From the NCBI GenBank assembly GCA_017937195.1, contig JAGBEA010000017.1, forward strand, positions 22,854-86,853: a DNA stretch of 64,000 bases. The letters are read 5' to 3'. This document shows positions 55,494-64,000 of this stretch, in pieces (within the stretch, counting starts at the first letter, position 1; each line of letters starts with the position of its first letter). The DNA is from Oscillospiraceae bacterium. Lineage in GTDB: Bacteria; Bacillota; Clostridia; Oscillospirales; Oscillospiraceae. The translations under genes and the position numbers were made by a program. Under the pieces are notes generated by a model. The model saw only the letters and a list, made by a program, of their open reading frames with translations, did no database searches and had not been told where the DNA came from.

Positions 55494-56206
55494 TGAAGGA
55501 AATTCTGAAAATTCAGGATCTGAAGCTGAATTACGGCCTTGTTTCCGCCCTCAAAGGAGTGGACTTGTCTGTGTCCGAGGGGCAGATCGTGGCGCTGCTG
55601 GGTGCCAACGGCGCCGGAAAAACCACCACGCTCAAGGCGGTGTCCGGACTGTTGAAGCCCTCCAGCGGACAGATTCTGTTTGAAGGACAAAACATTGCAG
55701 GCAAAAGTGCTCACCAGATCGCCCGTTGCGGCATTATGCAGTCTCCGGAGGGGCGGCACGTGCTGCTGGGGTTGACCGTGGAGGAAAATCTCCGTGTCGG
55801 CGCCCATACGATCCGCAGCAAGGCGCAGGTGAATGCCAACTTTGAGCGTGTCTATCAGCTGTTTCCGCGGCTGAAGGAGCGGGCGAAGCAGGAATCCGGC
55901 ACACTGTCCGGCGGCGAGCAGCAGATGCTGGCCATCGGGCGGGCGCTGATGGGTAGTCCCAGAATGCTGTTGCTGGATGAGCCGTCGCTGGGTTTGGCAC
56001 CGCTGCTGATCCGCGATATCTTTGAGGCGCTGCAAAAGATCCGTGAGGAGGGCACCACTATTTTGATCGTGGAGCAAAATGCACTGGCTACATTGAAGAT
56101 TGCCGACTACGCCTATGTGCTGGAGTTGGGCAAGATCAGTATGCACGGACCGGCCGAGGAGCTGCTGCACGACAAGCGGCTGATCGAGGCGTATCTGGGC
56201 GGCTGA
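55493..56206 (+). CDS. LivF-like ABC ATPase
   Basis: The 237-residue second ATPase of the importer has Walker A GANGAGKTT, signature LSGGEQQMLAIGRAL and Walker B MLLLDEPSLGL. The start overlaps the upstream stop (TAATG), so the two ATPases are translationally coupled. No unusual extension is present, in contrast with its partner. Confidence 0.93.
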   Translation: MKEILKIQDLKLNYGLVSALKGVDLSVSEGQIVALLGANGAGKTTTLKAVSGLLKPSSGQILFEGQNIAGKSAHQIARCGIMQSPEGRHVLLGLTVEENLRVGAHTIRSKAQVNANFERVYQLFPRLKERAKQESGTLSGGEQQMLAIGRALMGSPRMLLLDEPSLGLAPLLIRDIFEALQKIREEGTTILIVEQNALATLKIADYAYVLELGKISMHGPAEELLHDKRLIEAYLGG

Positions 56207-56260
56207 GCAAAGGAATCCCGCCGCAAGGCGTAACCATCAAAATAAAAAGGAGATTCGATT

Positions 56261-57682
56261 ATGAAAAAGTTTAAGAGAATCGCAGCTCTGGCGCTGGCGC
56301 TGGTGATGCTGGTCACCGCTTTGGCTGGCTGCGGCGCAAAGGGCAAGGAAGAGCTCAAGGGCGTGACGGAAGACACCATTCTGGTGGGCAACACCGCCGG
56401 TACCACCGGTGCGCTGGCTACCATCGGCGGCCCCTTCAACATTGGTATCGAAGCCGCGTTTGCAGCCTACAATGCTGCCGGCGGTTTCAACGGCAAGTCC
56501 GTGAAGCTGCAGCACTATGATGACGGCGGCGTGGCAGCCAACTCTGTCACCCTGACCGAGCAGCTGATCCACGAGGATGAGGTGTTTGCCATCGTGGGCA
56601 ACTTCGCCTCCAACTGCGTGGCAGCCAACCTGCCCGTGATCAAGGAAGCCAATGTTCCCATGGTCTACGCTGCCGCCGGTAACGACGAGCTGCTCAACGA
56701 GAAGGCCGAGGGCGCAGAGCGCGGCATTTTCCCCGTACAGCCCCTGAACTTCACCGAAGGCCGTATGATGATCCTGCGCGCTTTTGCTCCTGCTGACAAT
56801 GGCGGCCTGGCCGGTACCAAGGTGGGCGTGCTGAGCAATACGGTGGAAGCCAGCCAGACGATGCTCAAGGGCATTCAGGCTGAGGCTGCAGAGCTGGGCA
56901 GCAAGAAAGACAGCATCGTCTATCAGAACGTGACCTCCTCCGACTATTCCGCCGCCGTCAGTGCCCTGAAGAATGCCGGCTGCAATGTGGTTGTTGTCAC
57001 TGTGATCGGCGCAGATTTCACCTCCGCGCTGACTGCTATGGCCAATGCCAACTACTATGTCCCCGTACTGACCTCCTACAACAACGCCAATGCCGGCGTG
57101 CTGAATGATCCTGCCACCACGCTGCTGGCCAGCCAGTACACCGATGTGATCGCCAACATCCCCATTTTCGCTCAGGCTTGGCTGGATATCACCTCCACCG
57201 AGTATTATTACAACAAGGCCGACAGCGCCCTGCTGAAGAACTATGAGACGCTGGGCCTTGCTCAGGCCGGGGTTGGTATGCCCGGCTTCAAGGAGGAGTA
57301 CTGGGCTGTTGCCGAGAACATCTATAACTACTGCGTCGGTCAGGGCATGGCCAATGCTTTCGCTATGAGCTATGACTCCTATGCGCTGGCCGGTTACATT
57401 GCCGGTGATCTGTTCTGCCAGGGTCTGAAGGAACTGCAGGCAAAGGGCAAGGATCTGACCCGCGCCAACTATGTGGACATTATGGAGAGCAAGGAATTCC
57501 AGGTGGCGATGGCCGACAAGATCTCCTTCGCCAACGGTATGCGTTCCGGCGTCCAGTCTTTCGCACTGACTATGTTCTACGATGCTTTCACCGTCAACAA
57601 CGGTGCTTATCACTCTGCGGCCAGCGTGACCGTGCATGGCCTGACCTCCATTGAGGAGTACAGAACCCTCGTCAAGGGTTGA
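56261..57682 (+). CDS. Branched-chain amino acid-type substrate-binding lipoprotein (LivK-like)
   Basis: The 473-residue lipoprotein has a signal peptide ending ALAGC (Cys 25). A type I periplasmic-binding fold follows (DTILVGNTAGTTGALATIGGPFNIGIEAAFAAYNAAGG). It is longer than typical LivK proteins (about 370 residues). The C-terminal part includes an insertion around residues 320-470. This component sets the specificity of the importer. The substrate is unknown. Confidence 0.9.
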   Translation: MKKFKRIAALALALVMLVTALAGCGAKGKEELKGVTEDTILVGNTAGTTGALATIGGPFNIGIEAAFAAYNAAGGFNGKSVKLQHYDDGGVAANSVTLTEQLIHEDEVFAIVGNFASNCVAANLPVIKEANVPMVYAAAGNDELLNEKAEGAERGIFPVQPLNFTEGRMMILRAFAPADNGGLAGTKVGVLSNTVEASQTMLKGIQAEAAELGSKKDSIVYQNVTSSDYSAAVSALKNAGCNVVVVTVIGADFTSALTAMANANYYVPVLTSYNNANAGVLNDPATTLLASQYTDVIANIPIFAQAWLDITSTEYYYNKADSALLKNYETLGLAQAGVGMPGFKEEYWAVAENIYNYCVGQGMANAFAMSYDSYALAGYIAGDLFCQGLKELQAKGKDLTRANYVDIMESKEFQVAMADKISFANGMRSGVQSFALTMFYDAFTVNNGAYHSAASVTVHGLTSIEEYRTLVKG

Positions 57683-57730
57683 TCCTACAAAAACAGCTGA
57701 TTTTTCGAACAGTATACCGAACTGAAAAAT

Positions 57731-57760
57731 CCCCCCACAGCCCTTTTGGGTTGTGGGGGG
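57731..57760 (+). terminator. Strong stem-loop between the importer and the CoA-transferase genes
   Basis: CCCCCCACAGCCC pairs with GGGTTGTGGGGGG over a TTTT loop, 13 bp long. No T run follows on the plus strand, so it may stabilise the 3' end of the ABC transcript or lower expression downstream. It may not be a true terminator. Confidence 0.5.
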
Positions 57761-57803
57761 CAGAAATCCCCAGACAGAATAACAATTTTAACTTGGTAAA
57801 ATC

Positions 57804-57832
57804 TTGCCGACTGCGGTAATTTGAGATAGAAT
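57804..57832 (+). promoter_or_regulatory. Second promoter, before the CoA-transferase gene
   Basis: TTGCCG, a 17-base spacer and TAGAAT end 34 bases before the start codon. This suggests that the CoA-transferase and hydrolase genes are partly independent of the ABC operon. Confidence 0.55.
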
Positions 57833-57866
57833 AGAAGCAAATTCCAACAGAGAAGGAGATGGCAAT

Positions 57867-59174
57867 ATGGCAAAATATGTATCGATTCAGGAAGCTCTGG
57901 CAGCAGTAAAAAGCGGTGATTATATCGTCACCGGGCTGGGCGCGGGCGAGGGTCGTGAATTTATGACGAATCTGCACACCATTGCCGATCGCGTCAAGGA
58001 TGTGATGGTATCCAACTGCCTGCCGATGGGCAATTATGAGTTTATGGTCAACGAGGCATATAAGCACAGCTTCCGTACCGAGGGCTGGTTCTATACCCCC
58101 GCGCTGCGCAAGGCACATCCCCACGGAAATATCGCCTATATTCCCAACCATCTGCATCTTGCTGCCAGCAAGCGTCTTTACTACCGTGAGCCTGACATCT
58201 ATGTGGGCATTGCCTCTATGCCCGACAAGCACGGCTATGTGTCGCTGTCTATCAGCAACGCCTATGAGATGCAGATGCTGAAGAAGGCTAAAACGGTGAT
58301 TTTGGAGATCAATCCCAATGCGCCGCGTACCATGGGCGATGTGGCTGTCCATGTGGACGAAGTGGACTATCTGGTGGAAGTGAGCTATCCCATCCCCGAG
58401 ATCGCCGACGCGATCCCCAACGATAAAGACCGCGCCATCGGCAAGCTGATCGCCGATATGATCCGTGACGGTGACTGCCTGCAGCTGGGCATTGGCGGTA
58501 TCCCCAACGCTGTTACCGAATTTTTGTATGAGAAAAAGAATCTGGGTGTCCATACCGAGATGATCACCACCGGTATGGTGAAGCTGGCCAAGGCCGGTGT
58601 GATCACCAACAAGTGCAAGCAGAACCACCCCGGCAAGATGGTGGCCGCCTTTGCTATGGGTACCCGTGAACTGTACGATTATGTAGACGACAACCCCAGC
58701 GTGGTGCTGCTCAACGGCGACTATGTCAACGATCCTGCCATCATCGCGTTGAACGACAATCAGGTGTCCATCAATACCACGCTGGAGGTGGATATCACCG
58801 GTCAGTGCTGCTCGGAGAGCCTCGGCTCCCGCCAGTTCTCCGGCACCGGCGGCCAGTCCGATACTGCGGTGGGCGCACAGAAGTCCCGCGGCGGCCGTTC
58901 CATCATCGCGCTGTACTCCACCGCGATGGTGAAGAATCCTGCCACCGGCGAGAAGGAGGAGGTCTCCAAGATCGTCTGCCAGCTCAAGCCCGGTGCAGCC
59001 GTTTCTTTGAGCCGCAACGATATTGACTGGCTGGTCACCGAGTACGGCGCTGTTTGCCTGCGTGGTACCGGTTTGACGGAGCGCGCCAAGCTGATCATCT
59101 CCGTGGCGCATCCGGCGTTCCGTGAGCAGCTTTTGCAGGAGGCCATTGACATTGGCATCCTGACCGCTGAATAA
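57867..59174 (+). CDS. Acetyl-CoA hydrolase/4-hydroxybutyrate-type CoA-transferase
   Basis: The 435-residue family I CoA-transferase moves CoA between short-chain acids through a glutamyl-CoA intermediate. The likely catalytic Glu is Glu 231 in GVHTEMITTGMVKL. The oxyanion/CoA segments are LGIGGIPNAV (207-216) and FSGTGGQSDTAVGAQKSRGGRS. Relatives include butyryl-CoA:acetate and 4-hydroxybutyrate CoA-transferases. It probably activates the imported acid or recovers CoA from the end product. The exact acid is unknown. Confidence 0.88.
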   Translation: MAKYVSIQEALAAVKSGDYIVTGLGAGEGREFMTNLHTIADRVKDVMVSNCLPMGNYEFMVNEAYKHSFRTEGWFYTPALRKAHPHGNIAYIPNHLHLAASKRLYYREPDIYVGIASMPDKHGYVSLSISNAYEMQMLKKAKTVILEINPNAPRTMGDVAVHVDEVDYLVEVSYPIPEIADAIPNDKDRAIGKLIADMIRDGDCLQLGIGGIPNAVTEFLYEKKNLGVHTEMITTGMVKLAKAGVITNKCKQNHPGKMVAAFAMGTRELYDYVDDNPSVVLLNGDYVNDPAIIALNDNQVSINTTLEVDITGQCCSESLGSRQFSGTGGQSDTAVGAQKSRGGRSIIALYSTAMVKNPATGEKEEVSKIVCQLKPGAAVSLSRNDIDWLVTEYGAVCLRGTGLTERAKLIISVAHPAFREQLLQEAIDIGILTAE

Positions 59175-59184
59175 GAGGTGCGCT

Positions 59185-60006
59185 ATGGCAGAATTTGCCT
59201 TTGAAGGGAAGAAGGTCTATTACGAGTGCCACGGTGAAACGGGTCAGCCGTTGGTGGTTTTGAACGGACTGATGATGTCCACCACCAGCTGGCAGCCTTT
59301 TGTGGCGGATTTTTCCCGCAATAACAGATTGGTGCTGGTGGACTTTCTGGACCAGGGCCGCAGCAGCCGTATGACGGAGAGCTACGGTCACGATGTGCAG
59401 ATCCGGCTGGTCAATGCCCTGCTGGATGAGCTGGGCTGGGAGAAGGCCAATATTATGGGTCTTTCCTACGGCGGCAATATCGCCATTCAGGTGGCTTTGG
59501 CATACCCCCAGCGGGTGCGTCGGCTGATTCTGGCCAATTCCACCTGCAGAACCTCCCCGTGGCTGCAGAAGATCGGCGACGGATGGAATGAAGCGGCCAA
59601 AAGCGGCAGCGGACTGGCCTACTATCTCATTACGATCCCCACCATCTACTCCACCCGTTTCTTCGAGGAGAACGCGGCGTGGATGGAGGGACGCGAGGCA
59701 ACGCTGACGGAGTATTTCTCCAACGAGGAAGTGCTGGCGCGGCTCAGCCGTCTGACGGACAGCTCCCGCCCCTTTGATGTGTCCGATCGGCTGGGCGAGA
59801 TCACCTGCCCCACACTGATCATCTCCGGCTCCGAGGACGGCTTGGTCCCCCAGACGGAGCAGGAACTGCTGCGCCGCGGCATCCGCGGCAGCAGCCACGT
59901 GACCCTCAACGCCAGCGGCCACGCTACGATGTACGAGTATCCGTCGGCCTTTGCCGCGCTGGTGACCGGCTTTGCCAATTTGGGCGATGAAGCAATCACT
60001 GTTTGA
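59185..60006 (+). CDS. Alpha/beta hydrolase (first of a pair)
   Basis: The 273-residue protein has the alpha/beta-hydrolase fold with nucleophile Ser 94 in GLSYGGN, the acid in GSEDGLVPQ and the base His in NASGHATMYEYP. The usual HG oxyanion motif reads LNGLMM, so a Gly-Asn pair replaces His-Gly. It resembles C-C hydrolases and lactonases more than lipases. It lies 10 bases after the CoA-transferase gene. The substrate is unknown. Confidence 0.85.
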   Translation: MAEFAFEGKKVYYECHGETGQPLVVLNGLMMSTTSWQPFVADFSRNNRLVLVDFLDQGRSSRMTESYGHDVQIRLVNALLDELGWEKANIMGLSYGGNIAIQVALAYPQRVRRLILANSTCRTSPWLQKIGDGWNEAAKSGSGLAYYLITIPTIYSTRFFEENAAWMEGREATLTEYFSNEEVLARLSRLTDSSRPFDVSDRLGEITCPTLIISGSEDGLVPQTEQELLRRGIRGSSHVTLNASGHATMYEYPSAFAALVTGFANLGDEAITV

Positions 60007-60034
60007 CCCTATCAAAATTTGCGGAGGTATCACT

Positions 60035-60913
60035 ATGGAAAAGAAATATGTATCCATTGGAAAAGAGACTCTTGCCTATCTGGATGAGGGACAGGGCGAA
60101 GTGGTGCTGATGCTCCACGGCAATATGTCCTCTTCCGTGCACTACAGCCCGCTGATCCAGCGTCTGCAGGGCAGCTTCCGCTGCATCGCACCGGATCTGC
60201 GCGGCTTCGGTGACAGTACCTATCACCAGCGCTTTGATACGATGGACGAGCTGGCGGAGGATGTGAAGCTGCTGCTGGACGCACTGGCGATCGACAAGGT
60301 CTATCTGGTGGGCTGGTCCAATGGCGGCGGCGTGGGCCTGAAGCTGTGCGCGATGTATCCCGACAAGGTGAAGAAATTCTTCAGCATCGAAGGCGCCAGC
60401 CATAAGGGCTATCCGCTGTTCCGCAAGGACGATAAATTCCAGTCTACTACCGAACCTTATGCCAATAAGGAGGAGATGGCGGGCGATCCGATGCAGGTGG
60501 CGCCGATGCTCCGCGTGTTTGAGGGCAAGGATGCCGCTATGATGACGGCCGTCTGGGACGCTACCATCTATACGGTAGGCAAGCCCACCCGCGAGCAGAG
60601 CGAGCTCTGGATCGCCGAGACGCTGAAGCAGCGCAATCTGGTGGATCTGGACTGGTCACTGGCCACGCTGAATATGTCCGATGTCTTTACGCCTTACGGT
60701 AAGGGTGACGGCTCTTTGCGCAACATCACCTGCCCCGTGGCACTGACCATGGGCGATAAGGATGTGGTGGTACCCGGCTATATGGTAATGGAAAATTATC
60801 AGGCGCTGGGCGAGCTGGCAACGCTGCTGCCCTATGAGAATTGCGGACATTCCCCCATGGTGGACTGTCCCGACCGGCTGGCAGAAGATGTGAAGGCATT
60901 TTTTGCAGGCTGA
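60035..60913 (+). CDS. Alpha/beta hydrolase (second of a pair)
   Basis: The 292-residue protein has the oxyanion motif LHGNMSS, nucleophile Ser 95 in GWSNGGG, acid in MGDKDVVVPGYM and base in CGHSPMVDCPD. It shares the fold but little detail with the hydrolase just upstream, so it is a partner and not a duplicate. Context implies ester, lactone, thioester or C-C bond cleavage in the same pathway. The ATG at 60035 has GGAGG upstream. Confidence 0.85.
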   Translation: MEKKYVSIGKETLAYLDEGQGEVVLMLHGNMSSSVHYSPLIQRLQGSFRCIAPDLRGFGDSTYHQRFDTMDELAEDVKLLLDALAIDKVYLVGWSNGGGVGLKLCAMYPDKVKKFFSIEGASHKGYPLFRKDDKFQSTTEPYANKEEMAGDPMQVAPMLRVFEGKDAAMMTAVWDATIYTVGKPTREQSELWIAETLKQRNLVDLDWSLATLNMSDVFTPYGKGDGSLRNITCPVALTMGDKDVVVPGYMVMENYQALGELATLLPYENCGHSPMVDCPDRLAEDVKAFFAG

Positions 60914-60924
60914 GAAGCAGAATA

Positions 60925-60967
60925 AAAATCTCTCCGAAACCAAACGGTTTCGGGGAGATTTTTTGTT
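60925..60967. terminator. Bidirectional terminator
   Basis: AATCTCTCCGAAACC-AAAC-GGTTTCGGGGAGATT and a T run end the catabolic operon. The flanking A run can serve the convergent TetR gene. Confidence 0.85.
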
Positions 60968-61040
60968 CCGCAAGATAAGAGATTAGCGCTGCTCATCGCA
61001 AAAACAAGAAACTGGACGAAGAGTTTCTTGCAAGGTTGGA

Positions 61041-61667
61041 TTATTGCACCGGCTCGTGGGGTGGACAAAGGGGCAGCAACTGTCCGTTCAGCCCGAAAAT
61101 ACACTCTTGTATGATCCGCGCGATCTCGGCAATCGGCTTTTGGCAGTTATCCTTGAGCCACTCGGCGTTGATGGCGCTGATGCCACTCAAATAGTACATC
61201 ATCACATACCGTCTGTCCTCCTGCGGATAACGGAAGCGATCGAGAATGGGATCGAAAAAGTGGGCGAACATCCGCGCGTATATGCGGTCAAAGCCCAGTG
61301 AGCTGCCGTTTGCCATTGCGGTGGCAAAAATCTCGCGGTTTTCTTTGATATAGGTGAGATAGGGTGTCAGATACCTGTCGCAGATGAAGTTCAGCTCGTG
61401 AGGTTCACACGCGGCAACATCCAGTTGGATGTTGCGGGGATCGGATATAAAATAGGAAAGAAACCCGTCAATAAGATACTGGGTCGCTTCGTTCAGCAGC
61501 TCGCCGATGGACTCATAGTGCAGATAAAAGGTGGAACGGTTCACCCCTGCCGTTTCGCATAATTCGCTGATGGTAATATAGGCCAATGGCTTCTTTTTCA
61601 GCAAGGAGATCAGAGCAAGATCCATTTTTTGGGCGGTACGAAAATACTTGCTTTCAGATTTATTCAT
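61041..61667 (-). CDS. TetR/AcrR family regulator
   Basis: The 208-residue regulator has a helix-turn-helix with ITISELCETAGVNRSTFYLHYESIGELL, at about residues 31-58, and a long helical ligand domain. It is downstream of, and in the same direction as, a small membrane protein gene 33 bases away, so it probably controls that pair. It is not closely similar to the two other TetR proteins in the window. It could alternatively act on the adjacent catabolic operon. Confidence 0.88.
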   Translation of the reverse strand: MNKSESKYFRTAQKMDLALISLLKKKPLAYITISELCETAGVNRSTFYLHYESIGELLNEATQYLIDGFLSYFISDPRNIQLDVAACEPHELNFICDRYLTPYLTYIKENREIFATAMANGSSLGFDRIYARMFAHFFDPILDRFRYPQEDRRYVMMYYLSGISAINAEWLKDNCQKPIAEIARIIQECIFGLNGQLLPLCPPHEPVQ

Positions 61668-61700
61668 ATCTTCACTCCTTGTGTAAGGTTCACCTGCCGG

Positions 61701-62051
61701 TCAGTTTTCGCTGATCTCGCGGGCCAGCTGCACGATTTCATAGGCGTACTTGCTCTTGCCCTTCTCCAGTATTTTCTTGTAAAGAGGATAGTTGACACCG
61801 CAGCCAACAAAACCGATAATGCCAATCACAATACCCAACACTATACTGCCCAGACCGCTGCCGATGACCTGCATTGCCAGACACATACCCAGGCCTGCCA
61901 CGAGGGAGGCGGCGATGCCGAAAGAATAGGTAAAAACGGTGGCGGGCAGCTTGGCTTTTTTATCCAGCTTGCGCAGCGCAGTGATTTTAGAGCTGTCTTT
62001 AGGCGCATATTCCTTTGCAATGGATTCTGCGATAATCTTGTCTGTGTTCAT
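61701..62051 (-). CDS. Small two-helix membrane protein
   Basis: The 116-residue protein has a hydrophilic N-terminus (DKIIAESIAKEYAPKDSSK), two Gly/Ile-rich transmembrane helices (residues ~35-60 and ~67-88) and a basic C-terminal helix. Homologous small proteins are often found with TetR genes in Clostridia, but no function is known to me. AGGAGG precedes the ATG. Confidence 0.7.
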   Translation of the reverse strand: MNTDKIIAESIAKEYAPKDSSKITALRKLDKKAKLPATVFTYSFGIAASLVAGLGMCLAMQVIGSGLGSIVLGIVIGIIGFVGCGVNYPLYKKILEKGKSKYAYEIVQLAREISEN

Positions 62052-62156
62052 TGATAGAACCTCCTTTTTGTTTTACAGGCCTATTTTGCCGCAAAAAAGA
62101 GGGGAAGTGAACAACAACCGCGGGGAAAAGTGTTGAGCTTGTCGGGTCAATTCATT

Positions 62157-62290
62157 TTACCACAAAGCAGGCAGGGCGAAAAGCGCCGAAGCGCGCCGCA
62201 TAGCGGCGGCTTCGCAGGCGAGGATGCCGCCACTCGCTCGCCCCTTGCGGGGCAACCGCTCGGGCATGGCAAAAGGCCGCTCATCGCGCA
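62157..62290. other. GC-rich hairpin-dense intergenic segment
   Basis: The 289-base gap between the membrane protein gene and the 80-residue gene holds several short self-complementary stretches: GCCGC-ATA-GCGGC, GCGAG...CTCGC and GCCCC-TTGC-GGGGC. No gene with a ribosome site is visible. Its origin is unknown; it could be a remnant or an intergenic repeat. Confidence 0.4.
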
Positions 62291-62292
62291 AA

Positions 62293-62324
62293 AAAGAGCA
62301 CCCACCGAAGTGGATGCTCTTTGT
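62293..62324 (-). terminator. Intrinsic terminator of the 80-residue gene
   Basis: On the minus strand AAAGAGCATCCACTTCGGTGGGTGCTCTTTT forms a stem with one mismatch, 17 bases past the stop codon. Confidence 0.75.
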
Positions 62325-62340
62325 AAGTTCCAAGAAACGA

Positions 62341-62583
62341 TTAGCGCTTGCTGAACTGAGGTGCGCGACGAGCGGCCTTCTCTCCGAGAACCGGAGTGAC
62401 CGTCTTGGTGATCTTCTGTCCGTTGATGTAGCGTACATAGGTGCGCTCTTTGGTGGAGCGAGTAACAATGTACTGCCCAATATCATCCACATAATCAAAC
62501 TCAATGCCATATTTTTGCCATTCGGCAGCAGTTATTCCGTATTCATCATAGGAATAACCGCCGCCAAGCACATGAGGAGCCAT
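62341..62583 (-). CDS. Small protein of unknown function downstream of guaA
   Basis: The 80-residue protein begins with a Gly/Tyr-rich stretch (HVLGGGYSYDEYG) and ends with a basic tail (GEKAARRAPQFSKR). A perfect AAGGAGGTGA ribosome site lies six bases before the ATG. It is 30 bases after guaA on the same strand and shares its terminator. No domain is recognised, so I can only say it is well set up for expression. Confidence 0.7.
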   Translation of the reverse strand: MAPHVLGGGYSYDEYGITAAEWQKYGIEFDYVDDIGQYIVTRSTKERTYVRYINGQKITKTVTPVLGEKAARRAPQFSKR

Positions 62584-62613
62584 GTTGTCACCTCCTTAGA
62601 CGGTTAGATTAGT

Positions 62614-64000
62614 TCACTCCCACTCCACCGTGGCCGGTGGCTTGCTCGTAATATCATAAACGATACGGTTGATGCCACGCACCTCATTTACAATGCGAAC
62701 GGAGATGCGGTCCAGGACTTCATAGGGAATGCGTGCCCAGTCTGCGGTCATGAAGTCATCAGTGGTAACGGCACGGAGCGCCAGCGTATAGTCGTAGGTT
62801 CTGCCGTCGCCCATAACACCGACGCTGCGGGTGTTGGTCAGGACAGCAAAATATTGACTCAGGAATTTGTCCTGTCCTGCCTTGGCGATCTCATCCCGGA
62901 AAATGAAATCTGCCTGCCGCAGGGTATCGGCTTTCTCCTTCGTAATATCCCCGATGATACGGATGGCAAGGCCGGGACCGGGGAAGGGCTGGCGGCTGAC
63001 CAGGTATTCCGGCAGGCCAAGTTCACGGCCCAACTGCCGCACCTCGTCCTTGAACAGCATATTCAGCGGCTCAATGATCTCTTTGAAGTCCACATAGTCG
63101 GGCAGACCACCGACATTATGGTGGCTCTTGATGACAGCGGCGGTGCCAGCCCCGGACTCAATGACATCGGGATAAATGGTGCCCTGGGCAAGATAGTCCA
63201 CGGCGCCGATCTTTTTGGCTTCTTCCTCGAAGACCCGGATGAATTCCTCGCCAATGACCTTGCGCTTCCGCTCCGGTTCAGCCACGCCCGCCAACTTCAA
63301 AAGGAATCGGCTCTCAGCATTGACCCGGATAAAATTCATGCTCCATTTGGAAAAAGCCTGTTCCACCTCGTCCCCTTCATTCAGACGCATCAAACCGTGG
63401 TCTACGAACACACAGGTAAGCTGACTGCCAATGGCTTCGGCCAATAGTGCCGCGCAAACGGAGCTGTCCACACCGCCGCTGAGCGCCAGCAGCACGTTGC
63501 CGCTGCCCACTTTTTCACGGATCTGGTGGATCGCTGTTTCTTTGTAATCAGCCATGGTCCAGTCGCCGTGGGCATTACAGACTTCGTACAGGAAATTGCG
63601 GATCATCTGCGTGCCATACTCCGTGTGATTGACCTCCGGGTGAAACTGAACACCATAGAAACGGTGGGTATCGTCGGCGATAGCCACATTGGGACAGGCA
63701 GTGGAATGGGCAGTCAGCTGAAACCCAACAGGCACCTTCGCCATATAGTCACCATGGCTCATCCAGGAGACGCCCTTTTCGGGCAGCCCCTTGAAGATGG
63801 GACTGGTTACATTGTAATAAGTTTCGGTTTTTCCATACTCACGGGCGGAATCATCCTGAGCAGGCGTTACCTGACCACCCAAATTGTGAGCAAGGAGCTG
63901 GCAGCCGTAGCAAATGCCGAGCACAGGAACGCCCAACTCAAAGACAGCGGGATCAACCTGTGGAGAATCTGCTTCATATACGCTGCCGGGGCCTCCGGTG
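62614..64000 (-). CDS. guaA: GMP synthase (glutamine-hydrolysing), 5' end outside the window
   Basis: GuaA converts XMP to GMP with glutamine and ATP. The visible part holds the end of the class I glutamine amidotransferase domain: the loop [12 protein letters not shown], the Cys nucleophile in [10 protein letters not shown], and the His/Glu pair in [14 protein letters not shown]. The ATP-pyrophosphatase domain follows, with [17 protein letters not shown], and then the C-terminal dimer domain ending KPPATVEWE. The frame is open to the right edge, so the N-terminus (about 70 residues) is missing only because the window stops. The 3' end of guaA is a known integration hotspot for genomic islands. 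Confidence 0.97.
   Translation of the reverse strand, partial: TGGPGSVYEADSPQVDPAVFELGVPVLGICYGCQLLAHNLGGQVTPAQDDSAREYGKTETYYNVTSPIFKGLPEKGVSWMSHGDYMAKVPVGFQLTAHSTACPNVAIADDTHRFYGVQFHPEVNHTEYGTQMIRNFLYEVCNAHGDWTMADYKETAIHQIREKVGSGNVLLALSGGVDSSVCAALLAEAIGSQLTCVFVDHGLMRLNEGDEVEQAFSKWSMNFIRVNAESRFLLKLAGVAEPERKRKVIGEEFIRVFEEEAKKIGAVDYLAQGTIYPDVIESGAGTAAVIKSHHNVGGLPDYVDFKEIIEPLNMLFKDEVRQLGRELGLPEYLVSRQPFPGPGLAIRIIGDITKEKADTLRQADFIFRDEIAKAGQDKFLSQYFAVLTNTRSVGVMGDGRTYDYTLALRAVTTDDFMTADWARIPYEVLDRISVRIVNEVRGINRIVYDITSKPPATVEWE

Noticed and set aside
62614-64000. guaA as a truncated pseudogene
   Set aside because: The frame is open to the window edge and the missing part is just outside. All visible motifs are intact.

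Overview
The window reads as chromosomal DNA from a fairly GC-rich, strictly anaerobic, spore-forming Firmicute, most likely an Oscillospiraceae-type gut bacterium. This is inferred from gene content: a SpoIIID sporulation regulator, a spore-type cell-wall lytic cluster, class III (oxygen-sensitive) ribonucleotide reductase with its radical-SAM activase, an anaerobic sulfatase maturase, strong AGGAGG ribosome binding sites and many short intrinsic terminators. No rRNA, insertion sequence, prophage or CRISPR array is seen. Two tRNA genes (Gly-CCC, Leu-TAG) are present.

Layout. 0-3.6 kb: hairpin array, tRNA-Gly, D-Ala-D-Ala carboxypeptidase, pgi, a small P-loop protein and tRNA-Leu. 3.6-6.7 kb: a TetR-controlled operon of a flavin-reductase-like protein, a membrane protein and a DUF1295 / steroid-5-alpha-reductase-like protein. 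6.7-21.8 kb: housekeeping genes (HAD phosphatase, prfB, feoB, uridine phosphorylase, gamma-carbonic anhydrase, MscS, CarD, DUF1846, tex, spoIIID, aminotransferase, NifX-like protein, an RNA-polymerase alpha-CTD-like protein), plus a probable unannotated small RNA near 14.5 kb. 21.9-29 kb: a degenerate SbcD-like protein, a Zn/Cd efflux operon, a low-GC RCC1-like lipoprotein and a cell-wall lytic cluster.

29-40.4 kb is a sulfur block. An NhaC-type transporter, cysE and cysK lie behind a cysteine-rich leader peptide with a textbook attenuator. A TauE-type sulfite exporter follows, then a sulfonate/taurine-type ABC importer co-oriented with a Cys-type sulfatase. The matching radical-SAM sulfatase maturase is divergent. 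Together they can import or desulfate organosulfur compounds, assimilate sulfur into cysteine and export surplus sulfur oxyanion. 40.5-42.8 kb is a three-gene glycolipid/isoprenoid-lipid operon. 42.9-47.1 kb holds nrdG, an NrdD fused to a glutaredoxin-like domain, and trxB, with tandem NrdR boxes in front of nrdD.

48.6-60.9 kb is the most distinctive accessory region. A TetR repressor faces an operon of an NAD-type short-chain dehydrogenase, a KAS III-like thiolase-fold enzyme with an atypical C-H-H active site, and a complete branched-chain-amino-acid-type ABC importer. The LivG subunit of that importer carries an unusual ~210-residue N-terminal extension. A CoA-transferase and two alpha/beta hydrolases follow. 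Two near-identical palindromes bracket the consensus promoter. This looks like an inducible uptake and catabolic pathway for an unidentified keto- or carboxylic acid. The window closes with a TetR/small membrane protein pair, a hairpin-rich spacer, an 80-residue orphan protein and the 3' part of guaA, which runs off the right edge.
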